From contig NZ_LMHC01000001.1 of NCBI RefSeq assembly GCF_001427665.1, positions 808,780-872,779 of the forward strand: 64,000 bases of DNA, read 5' to 3'. Below the pieces are notes generated by a model. The model saw nothing but the letters and a program-made list of their open reading frames with translations, had not been told where the DNA came from and did no database searches. The first letter of the stretch is position 1; every line of letters begins with the position of its first letter. Shown here piece by piece: positions 16,301-23,675 of this stretch. The translations under genes were made by a program, and so were the position numbers. Source of the stretch: Caulobacter sp. Root655. Lineage in GTDB: Bacteria > Pseudomonadota > Alphaproteobacteria > Caulobacterales > Caulobacteraceae.

Positions 16301-16573
16301 ACCGACTTCGTCGATTCGACGATGACGGGCGCGGGCGGGCCCCACGACGTGATCGACCTGTCGGCCATAGACTCCAACACCCTGCTGGCGGGAGACCAGG
16401 GGTTCCATCTGAACGGCCAGACCGGCCACGCCGGCGACGTGCTGATCTATTACGACGCCGCGATGAACAGGACGAGGATCCATTGTTACATCAACGACGA
16501 CGCGGGGGCGGACGTCACGATCGAACTGGACGGCTATCACGTGGGCATGACCGCCACCGACTTCATCTTCTAG
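13397..16573 (+). CDS. Secreted TolB-like propeller / RTX calcium-binding protein
   Basis: A 1058-residue protein without a classical signal peptide. Residues about 20-390 hold repeated PD40/WD40-like blades (FSPDGTKLLF-type motifs, each followed by VTRVSTSA-type strands). From about 394 to 950 there are many RTX nonapeptides of the GGxGxDxLx type, including two copies of an 82-residue module (AVYDDKTQSVTVTL...VGGVAEDTLRNVE). The last 110 residues resemble the serralysin-type C-terminal export domain. Such proteins leave the cell through type I secretion and fold on calcium; no transporter genes are nearby. Its target is unknown. Confidence 0.88.
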   Translation: MTTIVGGTGNDVLVGTNEATLVALLALPGIGFNEMNPQWSPDGTKLYFQTGAIGLIPEDPNYGTDVYVLDMVTGVLSLATTGVSANYSVDQGSSSPSLSADGSKLLFLSADDNGGPIHGAVGPLYIKDLVAGTVTAIDLGAYTNSSDFTVEDARFSPDGSRIIFTASDISRHQTVHIKDLVTGEVTLVADGAFTASFSPDGAKVVFASWSDFGSGYNGHAQIYIQDLDTGVITQVSTSAAGSTGDRETRNPVFSPDGTKLLFESDAGNLVAGDTNGRSDIFLKDLVTGEVTRVSTSATGAQANGYYTSEATFSSDGTKVMFRTNSTNLVVDDPSQVADYFIKDLASGAITRVTGQAVNGVGGGGASWAILSPNDTHLAFMTLSPTWIDTIYLKGLNGGQDLITGGEGHDRIEGLSGDDDLWGEDGNDVLLGDDNLFSTPDGNDTLHGGDGNDALIGGRGNDILDGGAGDDILLTSMAAGALSPTGVASTGPYANIDGGDDQLDGGTGNDLAIILYNDRTASLVFDNSNAAAVNTIWVGGVASGSVTNVERFNLHAGQGADTITLGVGNDVLWGLGGADVLDGGAGADLAVYDDKTQSVTVTLDGANNATVFVGGVAEDTLRNVEGVVGGLGADRLTGDGLANVLSGAEGDDVLAGRGGGDLINGEEGVDTAVYDEKTLSVAVTLNGANNVTLFVGGVAEDTLRNVENVVGGQAADGLTGDGQNNILDGGAGADVLSGAAGADILIGGTGDDLLDGGADIDTASYASAGAGVTVNLGLSGAQNTGEGLDTLTSVEVVEGSAWDDALTGDNAENGLIGGEGQDWLQSLNGADVLSGGDGHDSVWGGAGDDVLDGGMGDDTIDGDAGIDTASYVTALSGVTVDLRIIEDQNTRGAGTDTLVSIENLVGSAFDDILTGTLGANRIDGGDGDDVILGRGGDVFSLEGLGDVFSGGAGADTFVFTYRNGPRDRITDFVDSTMTGAGGPHDVIDLSAIDSNTLLAGDQGFHLNGQTGHAGDVLIYYDAAMNRTRIHCYINDDAGADVTIELDGYHVGMTATDFIF

Positions 16574-16611
16574 AGCGTGTTTGCTTCAGATTGAATCGTG
16601 CTTCTCAAATC

Positions 16612-16697
16612 TCCGTTTCCCCGACGAAGGTCGGGGCCCAGGTGAAACCCACGAGCCGCTCAGGATGAATCTGGGTCCCGGCCTTCGCCGGGAAAAC
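16612..16697. repeat. Family C inverted repeat
   Basis: CCGTTTCCCCGACGAAGGTC at the left and GACCTTCGCC-like GGCCTTCGCCGGGAAAACGG at the right form a long imperfect dyad, with CCCAGGTGAAACCCA and GAATCTGGGTCCC inside. The remainder of the 234-bp gap before the CAP gene shows nothing else. Confidence 0.7.
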
Positions 16698-16807
16698 GGC
16701 GTTTGGGGCGGGCGCTTCAATGTAAGCCAAACGCGCTCTAGCCGAAGACTCCGCGCCGAACGGCGAGGCGCGCCCATCCGCCCGTGGAAAAACCGGGGTT
16801 CGCGGGC

Positions 16808-17416
16808 TCACTTCTCCGCCGAGCGCTGCACGATCGCGCCGGCGAAATCGATGACGCACATGGCTCCATAGGCCCCGTGCGGGCCGCAGGCGACGCCCGC
16901 CGACCGGTAGCCCTGGGTGAAGATGTTGCGGCGGTGGCCCCGACCCGCGACCCCGCTGTCGACGATCAACTGGCGGACGATGGCGCGCGGTTCGTCATAG
17001 CCGTAGGAGATGTTCTCGGCCGAAATCCCCGCCCAGACCCCGTGGTTGCGAAGGCGTTGACCCAGCGACCCCGCCGCCCCGTGGCCGACACCGCCGCGAC
17101 GCGCCTGGGTCGCGGCATGTTCGCGCGCCGCCGCCGCGATACGGGTGTCGCGCGCCAGCGGCGCCAGCGCCGGTTGCCGCTCGAGGAAGTCGATGGCCTC
17201 GTCGACGGCGTCGGGATCCTCGTTGGTGAAGCCGGAATAGTCGTCGGAGCCCGACGAACGCATCTGATGACGCAGTTCGCGGGCATATTCGGCGGGATGG
17301 GCCCTAGCGTAGTTGAGCTCGCTGAGCACCGCGTCGTCGAGGCCGCCGGCGAACGCCGCCGGCGCGGAAACAAGCGTCGCCACGAGGACGGCGGCGCGAA
17401 GGAAGAAAGCTGGCAC
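16808..17416 (-). CDS. CAP-domain (SCP/YkwD-like) secreted protein
   Basis: A 202-residue exported protein with a signal peptide cleaved near residue 23 (APAAFAGG). The CAP domain (about 30-195) shows LNYARAHPAEYA, the first histidine in AAAREHAATQA, GHGAAGSLGQRLRN, SAENISYG and the second histidine in GRGHRRNIFTQGYRSAGVACG. The cavity His and Glu residues are present. Function is uncertain; bacterial CAP proteins bind lipids or small ligands. Two cysteines near the end could pair. Confidence 0.85.
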   Translation of the reverse strand: MPAFFLRAAVLVATLVSAPAAFAGGLDDAVLSELNYARAHPAEYARELRHQMRSSGSDDYSGFTNEDPDAVDEAIDFLERQPALAPLARDTRIAAAAREHAATQARRGGVGHGAAGSLGQRLRNHGVWAGISAENISYGYDEPRAIVRQLIVDSGVAGRGHRRNIFTQGYRSAGVACGPHGAYGAMCVIDFAGAIVQRSAEK

Positions 17417-17518
17417 TGGAAACTCTCGGATGTCTCTTGCGCCCCCGGAGGTGATCTAGCTTGGGAATCGTGACCGTGCGACCCCGCTGTTTGTCGCGGG
17501 GCGGATTGACCAATGAAA

Positions 17519-17546
17519 AGGCCTCCCAGGTCGCCCTGGGAGGCCT
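17519..17546 (-). terminator. Intrinsic terminator of fba
   Basis: A 12-bp perfect stem (AGGCCTCCCAGG and CCTGGGAGGCCT, loop of four) is followed on the minus strand by TTTTC. It begins 28 bases after the fba stop codon. Confidence 0.9.
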
Positions 17547-17573
17547 CGTCATTTCAGCGAAAGCCGTTAGCCT

Positions 17574-18662
17574 TTAGGCCGCCGCCGCCTTCTTGGCCGC
17601 GCCGAACTTGGCGTGCAGTTCGCCGGCGGTGTAGCGCTTGGCCATGGTCGCGGTGGACAGCGCCTTGACCTTGTCGGCGTGGCCGGCCGAGCCGAACTCG
17701 ACGAACCGGGCCTGGCAGACCTTGCGCATGGCTTCCTTGGCGGGCTTGAGATAGGCGCGCGGGTCGAACTCGTGCGGGTGCTCGGCCAGGATCTTGCGGA
17801 TCGCGCCGGTGATGGCCAGGCGGTTGTCGGTGTCGACATTGACCTTGCGCACGCCGTGCTTGATGCCGCGCTGGATCTCCTCGATCGGCACGCCCCAGGT
17901 CTGGGGAATGGCGCCGCCGTACTGGTTGATGATGTCCTGCAGGTCCTGGGGGACCGAGCTGGAGCCGTGCATCACCAGGTGGGTGTTGGGCAGGCGCTGG
18001 TGGATCTCCTCGATCACGTGCATGGCCAGGACGTCGCCGTCCGGCTTGCGCGTGAACTTGTAGGCCCCGTGGCTGGTGCCCATGGCGATAGCCAGGGCGT
18101 CGACGCCGGTCCGCTGCACGAAATCGACCGCTTGGTCGGGGTCGGTCAGCAGTTCGTCGTGGCTGAGCACGCCCTCGAAGCCGTGGCCGTCCTCGGCCTC
18201 GCCCATGCCGCTCTCAAGCGACCCCAGCACGCCAAGCTCGCCCTCGACCGACACGCCGCAGGCGTGGGCCATCTCGACCACCTTGCGGGTGACCTCGACA
18301 TTGTATTCGTAGGTGGCGGGGGTCTTGGCGTCCTCCATCAGCGAGCCGTCCATCATCACCGAGGTGAAGCCGTACTGGATCGCCGTGGCGCAGGTGGCCG
18401 GGCCGTTGCCGTGGTCCTGGTGCATGCACACCGGGATGTCGGGATAGATCTCGGCCAGGGCGTCGATCATCCGGGCCAGCATGATGTCGTTGGCGTAGTT
18501 CCGCGCCCCGCGCGAGGCCTGGATGATGACCGGGGAGTTGACGGCTTCCGCCGCCTCCATGATCGCCAGGCCCTGTTCCATGTTGTTGATGTTGAAGGCG
18601 GGCAGCGCATAGTCATGCTCCGCCGCATGATCCAGCAACTGTCTTAGCGTGATCCTCGCCAC
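17574..18662 (-). CDS. fba: Fructose-bisphosphate aldolase, class II
   Basis: A 362-residue zinc-dependent aldolase that splits fructose 1,6-bisphosphate in glycolysis and joins trioses in gluconeogenesis. Visible motifs are [12 protein letters not shown], the catalytic/zinc region VCMHQDHGN (about 80-87), [11 protein letters not shown], the GTSHGAYKF loop and VMHGSSSVP. The GTG start at 18662 is chosen because AGGAG lies nine bases upstream and [10 protein letters not shown] is the usual opening. It is followed by a strong terminator and lies downstream of pgk on the same strand. Confidence 0.95.
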   Translation of the reverse strand: MARITLRQLLDHAAEHDYALPAFNINNMEQGLAIMEAAEAVNSPVIIQASRGARNYANDIMLARMIDALAEIYPDIPVCMHQDHGNGPATCATAIQYGFTSVMMDGSLMEDAKTPATYEYNVEVTRKVVEMAHACGVSVEGELGVLGSLESGMGEAEDGHGFEGVLSHDELLTDPDQAVDFVQRTGVDALAIAMGTSHGAYKFTRKPDGDVLAMHVIEEIHQRLPNTHLVMHGSSSVPQDLQDIINQYGGAIPQTWGVPIEEIQRGIKHGVRKVNVDTDNRLAITGAIRKILAEHPHEFDPRAYLKPAKEAMRKVCQARFVEFGSAGHADKVKALSTATMAKRYTAGELHAKFGAAKKAAAA

Positions 18663-18754
18663 GTGATGGTTCTCCTGCAAGCGTGAAGTGTTGGGGTGGT
18701 TTCTTGTTCTTGGGGCTTTGACGCTTTTGCGTTCTTTGCCCGGGTCATCAAAAT

Positions 18755-18844
18755 CCGCTCATCCCGGCGACCGCCGGGACCCAGGTGAAACCCCACGGAC
18801 CGCTCCAGATGAATCTGGGTCCCGGCATTGGCCGGGATGAGCGG
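18755..18844. repeat. Family C inverted repeat between pgk and fba
   Basis: CCGCTCATCCCGGCGA at the left is matched by GCCGGGATGAGCGG at the right, with GGGACCCAGGTGAAACCCCA and GAATCTGGGTCCCGG inside. It fills the 211-bp pgk-fba gap. Confidence 0.8.
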
Positions 18845-18873
18845 AACGTGGGAGCCTGGAAGTTGGTTTCCTC

Positions 18874-20064
18874 CTAAACCTCGAGGGCCGCGACGCCTGG
18901 AAGCGTCTTGCCCTCCATCCATTCCAGGAACGCGCCACCGGCGGTCGAGACGAACGTGAAGTCCGCCGAGACACCGGCATGGTTCAGGGCCGCCACGGTA
19001 TCACCACCGCCCGCGACCGCGACGATCTTACCCGCTTTCGCGAGTTTGGCGGCGTGTTTTGCCGCCGAAACGGTCGCTTCGTCGAAAGGTGGCACCTCAA
19101 AGACACCCAGAGGGCCGTTCCAGATCAGGGTGTTGCTGGCGTCCATGGCCTCGATCAGGCGCTGGGCGCTTTTGGGGCCGGCGTCGAGGATCAGGTCGTC
19201 GGCCTGGACGTCGGCCAGGTCGCGGGTCTGCGCGTCGACGCCCGGGGCGACCTTCTTGGCCGTCACCACGTCGATCGGCAGCAGTAGTTCGCAACCCGAC
19301 TTCTCCGCCGTGGCGATGATCTGGCGGGCGGTGTCGGCCAGGTCCTTCTCGCAGAGGCTGCCGCCGACGTCGTGGCCCTGGGCGAACAGGAAGGTGTTGG
19401 CCATGCCGCCGCCGATCGCCAGGCGGTCCAGCTTGGCGACCAGGTTGTTGAGCAGGTCCAGCTTGGTCGAGACCTTGGAGCCGCCGACGATGCCCAGCAC
19501 GGGCTTCTTGGGGTTGCCCAGGGCGGCGTCCAGGGCGTCGAGTTCGCGCTGCATGGCCAGACCCGGATAGGACGGCAGGGCGCGGGCCAGGGCTTCGGTC
19601 GAGGCGTGGGCGCGGTGGGCGGCGCTGAAGGCGTCATTGACATAGAGGTCGCCGTTGGCGGCCAGGGCGGCGGCGAAGTCGGCGTCGTTGTTCTCTTCGC
19701 CGGCGTGGAAGCGGACGTTCTCCAGCAGCGCCACGCCGCCGTCCTCCAGGCCGTCGATCACCGCCTTGGCGGCCGGCCCGACGCAGTCGGCGGCGAAGGC
19801 CACCGGCTGTTCCAGCAGCTTGGCCAGCGGTTCGGCGACGAAAGCCAGGCTCATCTCCGGCACGACCTTGCCCTTGGGCCGGTCGAAGTGGGCCAGCAGG
19901 ATGACCTTGGCGCCTTTCAGTGACAGGTAGTGGATGGTCGGCAGGGCGGCGCGCAGCCGGGTGTCGTCGGTAATCTTGCCGCCGTCGACGGGCACGTTGA
20001 AGTCCACCCGGACCAGGGCGCGCTTGCCGGCGAGATCGGCGGTGTCGAGGGTGCGGAAGGGCAT
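18874..20064 (-). CDS. pgk: Phosphoglycerate kinase
   Basis: A 396-residue two-domain kinase that makes ATP from 1,3-bisphosphoglycerate. The N-domain shows KRALVRVDFNVP and ILLAHFDRPKGK; the nucleotide domain has LGIVGGSKVSTKLDLL, IGGGMANTF, WNGPLGVFE and AVAGGGDTVAAL. Length is typical. It lies between gap and fba on the minus strand, giving a lower-glycolysis cluster, although a small membrane-protein gene and a terminator separate it from gap. Confidence 0.97.
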   Translation of the reverse strand: MPFRTLDTADLAGKRALVRVDFNVPVDGGKITDDTRLRAALPTIHYLSLKGAKVILLAHFDRPKGKVVPEMSLAFVAEPLAKLLEQPVAFAADCVGPAAKAVIDGLEDGGVALLENVRFHAGEENNDADFAAALAANGDLYVNDAFSAAHRAHASTEALARALPSYPGLAMQRELDALDAALGNPKKPVLGIVGGSKVSTKLDLLNNLVAKLDRLAIGGGMANTFLFAQGHDVGGSLCEKDLADTARQIIATAEKSGCELLLPIDVVTAKKVAPGVDAQTRDLADVQADDLILDAGPKSAQRLIEAMDASNTLIWNGPLGVFEVPPFDEATVSAAKHAAKLAKAGKIVAVAGGGDTVAALNHAGVSADFTFVSTAGGAFLEWMEGKTLPGVAALEV

Positions 20065-20099
20065 GGGTCTGATCTCGGTCTGCGGGCGAAAGGTTCGGG

Positions 20100-20441
20100 C
20101 TAGCGGCTAGCCCAGGCGAAGAGGCCAAGCAACGCCAGAGCGAGCGTCACATGGGCCAGGCTGTGGGTTCTTCGTCGCAGCGCGACGAAGACGGTGCGCC
20201 CCAGCAGGATGAGCCAGGCGCCGGCCAGGGCCAGCAACATGATCCCGACCGTCAGGCTCCAGATCGTCGGTGCGGCGTCGGTCGGCCGAAGGCAAACTTC
20301 ACATCCCTGCTCGTGGGCGATGAAGGCGACGATCTTGAATAGCCCCTGGCCGCCCGCCCAGCCAGCCGGCCAGGCAGCGAGAGCAAGCACCAGAGGCGCT
20401 AGCCAGGACTTTGGGGGTGTTTGGGTCAGGGTGTCGGTCAT
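20100..20441 (-). CDS. Small membrane protein, unknown
   Basis: A 113-residue protein with three hydrophobic segments (about 14-38, 61-82 and 94-110) and two cysteines in EQGCEVCLRP, a CxxC that could bind metal or form a disulfide. No family is recognised. The ATG at 20441 lies a few bases from the gap terminator, so it must be transcribed by read-through or from a promoter inside the hairpin region. pgk begins 35 bp downstream. Confidence 0.6.
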   Translation of the reverse strand: MTDTLTQTPPKSWLAPLVLALAAWPAGWAGGQGLFKIVAFIAHEQGCEVCLRPTDAAPTIWSLTVGIMLLALAGAWLILLGRTVFVALRRRTHSLAHVTLALALLGLFAWASR

Positions 20442-20445
20442 CAAG

Positions 20446-20474
20446 AAAAACCCCCGTCCTTGGGAGGACGGGGG
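20446..20474 (-). terminator. Intrinsic terminator of gap
   Basis: AGGACGGGGG and CCCCCGTCCT form a 10-bp stem with a four-base loop, followed by TTTTT on the minus strand. It begins 11 bases after the gap stop and ends five bases before the next ATG. Confidence 0.9.
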
Positions 20475-20484
20475 CTCTGACTTT

Positions 20485-21492
20485 TTACAGGAACTTCGCC
20501 ATCACCAGGGCCGTGTCGGCCATGCGGGTCGCGAAGCCCCATTCGTTGTCGTACCAGCTGAGCACGCGGACCAGTTTGCCCTCGATGACCTGGGTCTGGG
20601 GCAGGGCGGCCGTCGAGCTGGCGGCGATGTGGTTGAGGTCGCTCGAGACCAGCGGCTCGGTGGTGGTGAACAGCACGCCGTTCATCTCGCCGTCGGCGGC
20701 GGCCTTCAGGGCGTTGTTGACTTCCTCGACCGTGGTGTCGCGCGACGGCACGACCTTCAGGTCGATGACCGAGACGTTCGGGGTCGGCACGCGGATCGAG
20801 CTGCCGTCCAGCTTGCCCTTCAGGGCCGGCAGCACCAGGCCCAGGGCCTTGGCGGCGCCGGTCGAGGTGGGGATCATGGAGAGGGCCGCGGCGCGGGCGC
20901 GGTAGAGGTCCTTGTGCATGGTGTCCAGCGTCGGCTGGTCGCCGGTGTAGCTGTGGATCGTGGTCATGTAGCCACGCTCGATGCCGACCAGGTCGTTCAG
21001 CACCTTGGCCACCGGGGCCAGGGCGTTGGTGGTGCACGAGCCGTTGGAGACGACGATGTCCTCGGCGGTCAGGGTCTCGTGGTTGACCTTGTAGACGATG
21101 GTCTTGTCGGCGCCGTCGGCCGGGGCCGAGACCAGCACGCGCTTGGCGCCGGCCATCAGGTGCAGGGCGGCCTTGTCGCGGGCGGTGAAGATGCCCGTGC
21201 ATTCGAACGCGATGTCGACGTTCAGCTCGCGGTGCGGCAGCTCTTCGGGGTTACGGATCGCCGTGACCTTGATCTTGCCCATGCCGACGTCGATCCAGTC
21301 CTCGCCGGACGTGACCGTGCCCGGGAAGCGGCCGTGGACGCTGTCGTAGCGCAGCAGGTGGGCGTTGGTCTCGACCGGGCCCAGGTCGTTGATGGCGACG
21401 ACCTCGATGTCGCGGCGCGCGTGCTCGGCGATGGAACGCAGGACGAGACGTCCGATCCGGCCGAAGCCGTTGATGGCGACGCGAAGAGCCAT
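20485..21492 (-). CDS. gap: Glyceraldehyde-3-phosphate dehydrogenase, type I
   Basis: A 335-residue NAD(P)-dependent enzyme. The Rossmann start VAINGFGRIGRLVLRS, the catalytic cysteine motif SNGSCTTNALAP (Cys at about 155), the SYTGDQPTLD phosphate site and the WYDNEWGFATRM signature are all present. It is the first gene of the gap-pgk-fba group and is divergent from zauP-zapA. Confidence 0.97.
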   Translation of the reverse strand: MALRVAINGFGRIGRLVLRSIAEHARRDIEVVAINDLGPVETNAHLLRYDSVHGRFPGTVTSGEDWIDVGMGKIKVTAIRNPEELPHRELNVDIAFECTGIFTARDKAALHLMAGAKRVLVSAPADGADKTIVYKVNHETLTAEDIVVSNGSCTTNALAPVAKVLNDLVGIERGYMTTIHSYTGDQPTLDTMHKDLYRARAAALSMIPTSTGAAKALGLVLPALKGKLDGSSIRVPTPNVSVIDLKVVPSRDTTVEEVNNALKAAADGEMNGVLFTTTEPLVSSDLNHIAASSTAALPQTQVIEGKLVRVLSWYDNEWGFATRMADTALVMAKFL

Positions 21493-21712
21493 GAGGTCTT
21501 TCTCCTAACGAGCGTCCGGCCGAGGCGACCGGCGTTACCTTGATTTTGCAGCGCGTTTTGCGGTGCGGGGCGGGGAAGTCAACCCCAAGAAACCTTCGCC
21601 GGGCCTCACATCCGATGACCTATTGTTATGAACGCTGTTTCATCGCCCAATTGTCGCCATCGCGGGTGGCGAAGCGGACGGTGATCTATATGTTGCGCCG
21701 CATGACAGGACG

Positions 21713-22165
21713 ATGCCGATGACCCCGGGCGAAGGTAACGCCCTCGAACTCGCCGCGCGCCGCCTGGAGCGCGCCGTGGCCCAGTTGGAGCAGAAGCTGG
21801 CCGCCGAACGCGCGGCGCGGCCCGTCGAGGCGCCGGCCACCGCCGCGCCCGTCGGCCTGTTCGACGCCGAGGCCGACGCCAAGGCCCAGAAGCTGGCCGC
21901 CGACCTCGACGCCGCCCGCGCCCGCGAGAAGGCGCTGGAGGAGGCCGGCGAGCAGGCCTCCGAAGCCCTGGGCCGCGCCATCGCCGAGATCCGCGCCGCC
22001 CTGGGCGACGAGACCCTGATCACCGAAGGCGTCCATGACGACGAGGAAGAGGGGGACGACGAGGAAGAGGGGTTCGAGGACGACCTGGTCGACGACGACG
22101 AAACCGCCGACCAGAGCGAAGACCTGTTCGGCGAGCACCTCGACCGTCCGGAAAGGGAGGGCTGA
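21713..22165 (+). CDS. zauP: ZauP, coiled-coil partner of ZapA
   Basis: A 150-residue protein. Residues 8-90 are predicted coiled coil (ALELAARRLERAVAQLEQKL... and KAQKLAADLDAARAREKALEEA), and 100-150 are strongly acidic (runs of Asp and Glu). Its place just before zapA and its make-up match ZauP of Caulobacter, which with ZapA condenses the Z-ring at midcell. Either of two ATGs (21713 or 21719) could start it. It ends three bases before zapA, so the two are co-transcribed. Confidence 0.85.
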   Translation: MPMTPGEGNALELAARRLERAVAQLEQKLAAERAARPVEAPATAAPVGLFDAEADAKAQKLAADLDAARAREKALEEAGEQASEALGRAIAEIRAALGDETLITEGVHDDEEEGDDEEEGFEDDLVDDDETADQSEDLFGEHLDRPEREG

Positions 22166-22168
22166 GCC

Positions 22169-22495
22169 ATGGCGCAACTGACCATCCAGGTGAACGGCCG
22201 CCCCTACACCGTCGGCTGCGAGGACGGGCAGGAAGCCCATCTGCTGGAAATCGCCCGCCTGTTCGACCGCCAGGTGCGCCAGGTCAGCCAGGACGTCGGC
22301 CAACTGGGCGAGACCCGGCTGTTCCTGATGGGCGCTCTGCTGCTGGCCGACGAGCTGTCGGACCTCAAGCTGCGCCTGGCCCACGCCCAGTCCGAACTGG
22401 CCCGCCTGCAGACCGAGCAGACCCGCGTCGAGATCCGGGCCATAAAGGCCCTGGACGCGGCGTCCGAGAAGATCGAGGCGCTGGCACAGGGGTAG
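22169..22495 (+). CDS. zapA: Cell division protein ZapA
   Basis: A 108-residue Z-ring-associated protein that bundles FtsZ protofilaments. It has the ZapA N-terminal globular part (LTIQVNGRPYTVGCEDGQEAHLLEIARLFD) and a C-terminal coiled coil (LSDLKLRLAHAQSELARLQTEQ). It follows zauP by three bases. In many alphaproteobacteria zapA is followed by the 6S RNA gene and the 5-formyl-THF cyclo-ligase gene, and both occur about 1 kb downstream here. Confidence 0.93.
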   Translation: MAQLTIQVNGRPYTVGCEDGQEAHLLEIARLFDRQVRQVSQDVGQLGETRLFLMGALLLADELSDLKLRLAHAQSELARLQTEQTRVEIRAIKALDAASEKIEALAQG

Positions 22496-22524
22496 TGTCC
22501 CGCTCGCTCGGCGGGCGCCGTCCG

Positions 22525-22941
22525 TCAACGGGCGGGCGGTGAGAGAATCTCGAATACAGGCGCCAGCAGGTAGTCGCCCAAGAAAAGTATGGCGAACAGT
22601 CCGATGGTGACGACGAGGCCCAGCGCCTTCCAGATCGGTGCGCCGTCGTCGGTCGGTTCGTCCTTCACCTCGACCAGTCGGGACAGAAGGATCGCCGCCA
22701 TCAGGGTGAGCCAGATCGGCAACAAGGTCTGCTGGGCCCAGAAGGCCTGGTCCGGGGTGATGTAGAACACGCCTCTGACGGCCTTCTCGTAGATCACTTG
22801 CCCGGTTGCGGGATTGGGTGAAGCGGGGCTGCTGAAGCGCAGCCAGTCGGCGTAGGCGAAAGCGACGAACCAGCTCGTCACGCTCAGGAAGGCGACCGAG
22901 GTGAGAAAGTGGCGCAGCGCGCGTTTGACTTCGATCCTCAC
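22525..22941 (-). CDS. Membrane protein, unknown
   Basis: A 138-residue protein with three hydrophobic segments (about 12-30, 72-88 and 105-127). No family is recognised. The GTG at 22941 overlaps the end of the ParE stub, so it now sits as the third gene of the parD-parE' unit. The membrane gene and its fusion to the toxin stub suggest that a deletion joined these sequences. Confidence 0.55.
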   Translation of the reverse strand: MRIEVKRALRHFLTSVAFLSVTSWFVAFAYADWLRFSSPASPNPATGQVIYEKAVRGVFYITPDQAFWAQQTLLPIWLTLMAAILLSRLVEVKDEPTDDGAPIWKALGLVVTIGLFAILFLGDYLLAPVFEILSPPAR

Positions 22942-23039
22942 GGTGCGTTCCTGGCGTTCATGAGACGGCCGGCGATGTGGCCATAAAGTTCGAACAGGTC
23001 GTCTCGCGCCTCGGGCGCGAAGATGACCTCGCGGATCAC
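22938..23039 (-). pseudogene. ParE toxin remnant
   Basis: The GTG at 23039, one base after the parD stop, opens a reading frame starting VIREVIFAPEARDDLFELY, which is the first helix pair of RelE/ParE toxins. It stops after 33 residues, whereas ParE is normally about 95-100 residues, so the catalytic-like C-terminal sheet is absent. The stop overlaps the start of the membrane-protein gene at 22941. An inactive stub is the simplest reading. Confidence 0.75.
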
Positions 23040-23040
23040 C

Positions 23041-23319
23041 CTAGCCCTGCTTGAGGCGGTCGGCGTGATGGGCGCGGATGGAGTCGAACACCGCCTTGGC
23101 GGCGAGTCCACGATCAGGATCGGCCTGCATCGCGTCGTAGATAGGCGCGACATCCTCTCGGAGCCACCGCTCGACGGCGGCGTCCCTCTCTTGAAGGGCG
23201 CGAACGCCGGCGCGCACGACCTCGCTGGCCGAGGCGTAGCTGCCGGACGCCACCAACCGGTCGATGTAGCTCGACTGTTCGGCGGGCAGACTGACGGTGC
23301 GCTTGCTGACGACGGGCAT
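23041..23319 (-). CDS. parD: ParD-family antitoxin
   Basis: A 92-residue ribbon-helix-helix antitoxin. The DNA-binding part is KRTVSLPAEQSSYIDRLVASGSYASASEVVRAGVRALQ (about 5-43), and the rest would wrap around the toxin. The ATG at 23319 follows GGAGG. Its cognate ParE is reduced to a stub, so the gene may be an orphan autoregulator or an anti-addiction factor against related toxins elsewhere. Confidence 0.85.
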   Translation of the reverse strand: MPVVSKRTVSLPAEQSSYIDRLVASGSYASASEVVRAGVRALQERDAAVERWLREDVAPIYDAMQADPDRGLAAKAVFDSIRAHHADRLKQG

Positions 23320-23421
23320 GAGAGGCCTCCGTGCCCAATTTAGCATGCGGTGTGACACCTGCATACCATCTAGCCCCTGCGACGAATGCGCGAGGCCCTA
23401 TCGCTCTCCCCCGTGACGCCC

Positions 23422-23427
23422 TATATT
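23422..23427 (+). promoter_or_regulatory. Candidate -10 box of the 6S RNA gene
   Basis: TATATT lies about seven bases before the predicted 5' end of the RNA in an otherwise GC-rich region. No convincing -35 box is seen. Confidence 0.45.
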
Positions 23428-23429
23428 GC

Positions 23430-23606
23430 TCGGTGGCGGGTCAGCTGTGGCCCTCGTCGAAGATTTCTATTCCCAGGGACCTTAATCTCTCTATCGGGAT
23501 CTGTTCCCTCCCGTGGCCGTGGCTGCGGGAACACGGAGCCCACCTGTAACAAACAGGTTCGAGCGGATTGAAACGTCTTCACGGTTCTTCACGGCGCCGC
23601 CACCTT
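23430..23606 (+). ncRNA. ssrS: 6S RNA
   Basis: No protein gene fits this 357-bp gap. GGTGGCG at 23432-23438 pairs with CGCCACC at 23598-23604, and CGTCGAAGA (23455-23463) nearly pairs with TCTTCACGG (23576-23584), giving the long closing stem. The middle (CAGGGACCTTAATCTC...GGGATCTGTTCCCTC) forms the open bubble and apical stem expected of 6S RNA. Position between zapA and the 5-formyl-THF cyclo-ligase gene is the standard alphaproteobacterial location. Ends are estimated to within a few bases. The RNA binds housekeeping RNA polymerase in stationary phase. Confidence 0.75.
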
Positions 23607-23631
23607 ATCTCCCACCTTGCGATATCGGCTT

Positions 23632-23672
23632 GTCATCCCGGGTCTTCGCTTCGCCGCGCGCGCGATGACGGC
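23632..23672. repeat. Family C fragment
   Basis: TGTCATCCCGG followed by CTTCGCTTCGCCGCGCGCGCGATGACGG is a shortened copy of the family C dyad, just before the cyclo-ligase start. Confidence 0.5.
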
Positions 23673-23675
23673 TAA

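Noticed and set aside
13397..16573. Large RTX gene as a transferred toxin island
   Set aside because: No mobility genes, no transporter and no clear composition break at its borders; such proteins are common in the group.
22938..23153. 71-codon frame over the ParE stub as a full gene
   Set aside because: Its first 38 codons are antisense-like read-through of parD; homology starts only at the GTG at 23039.
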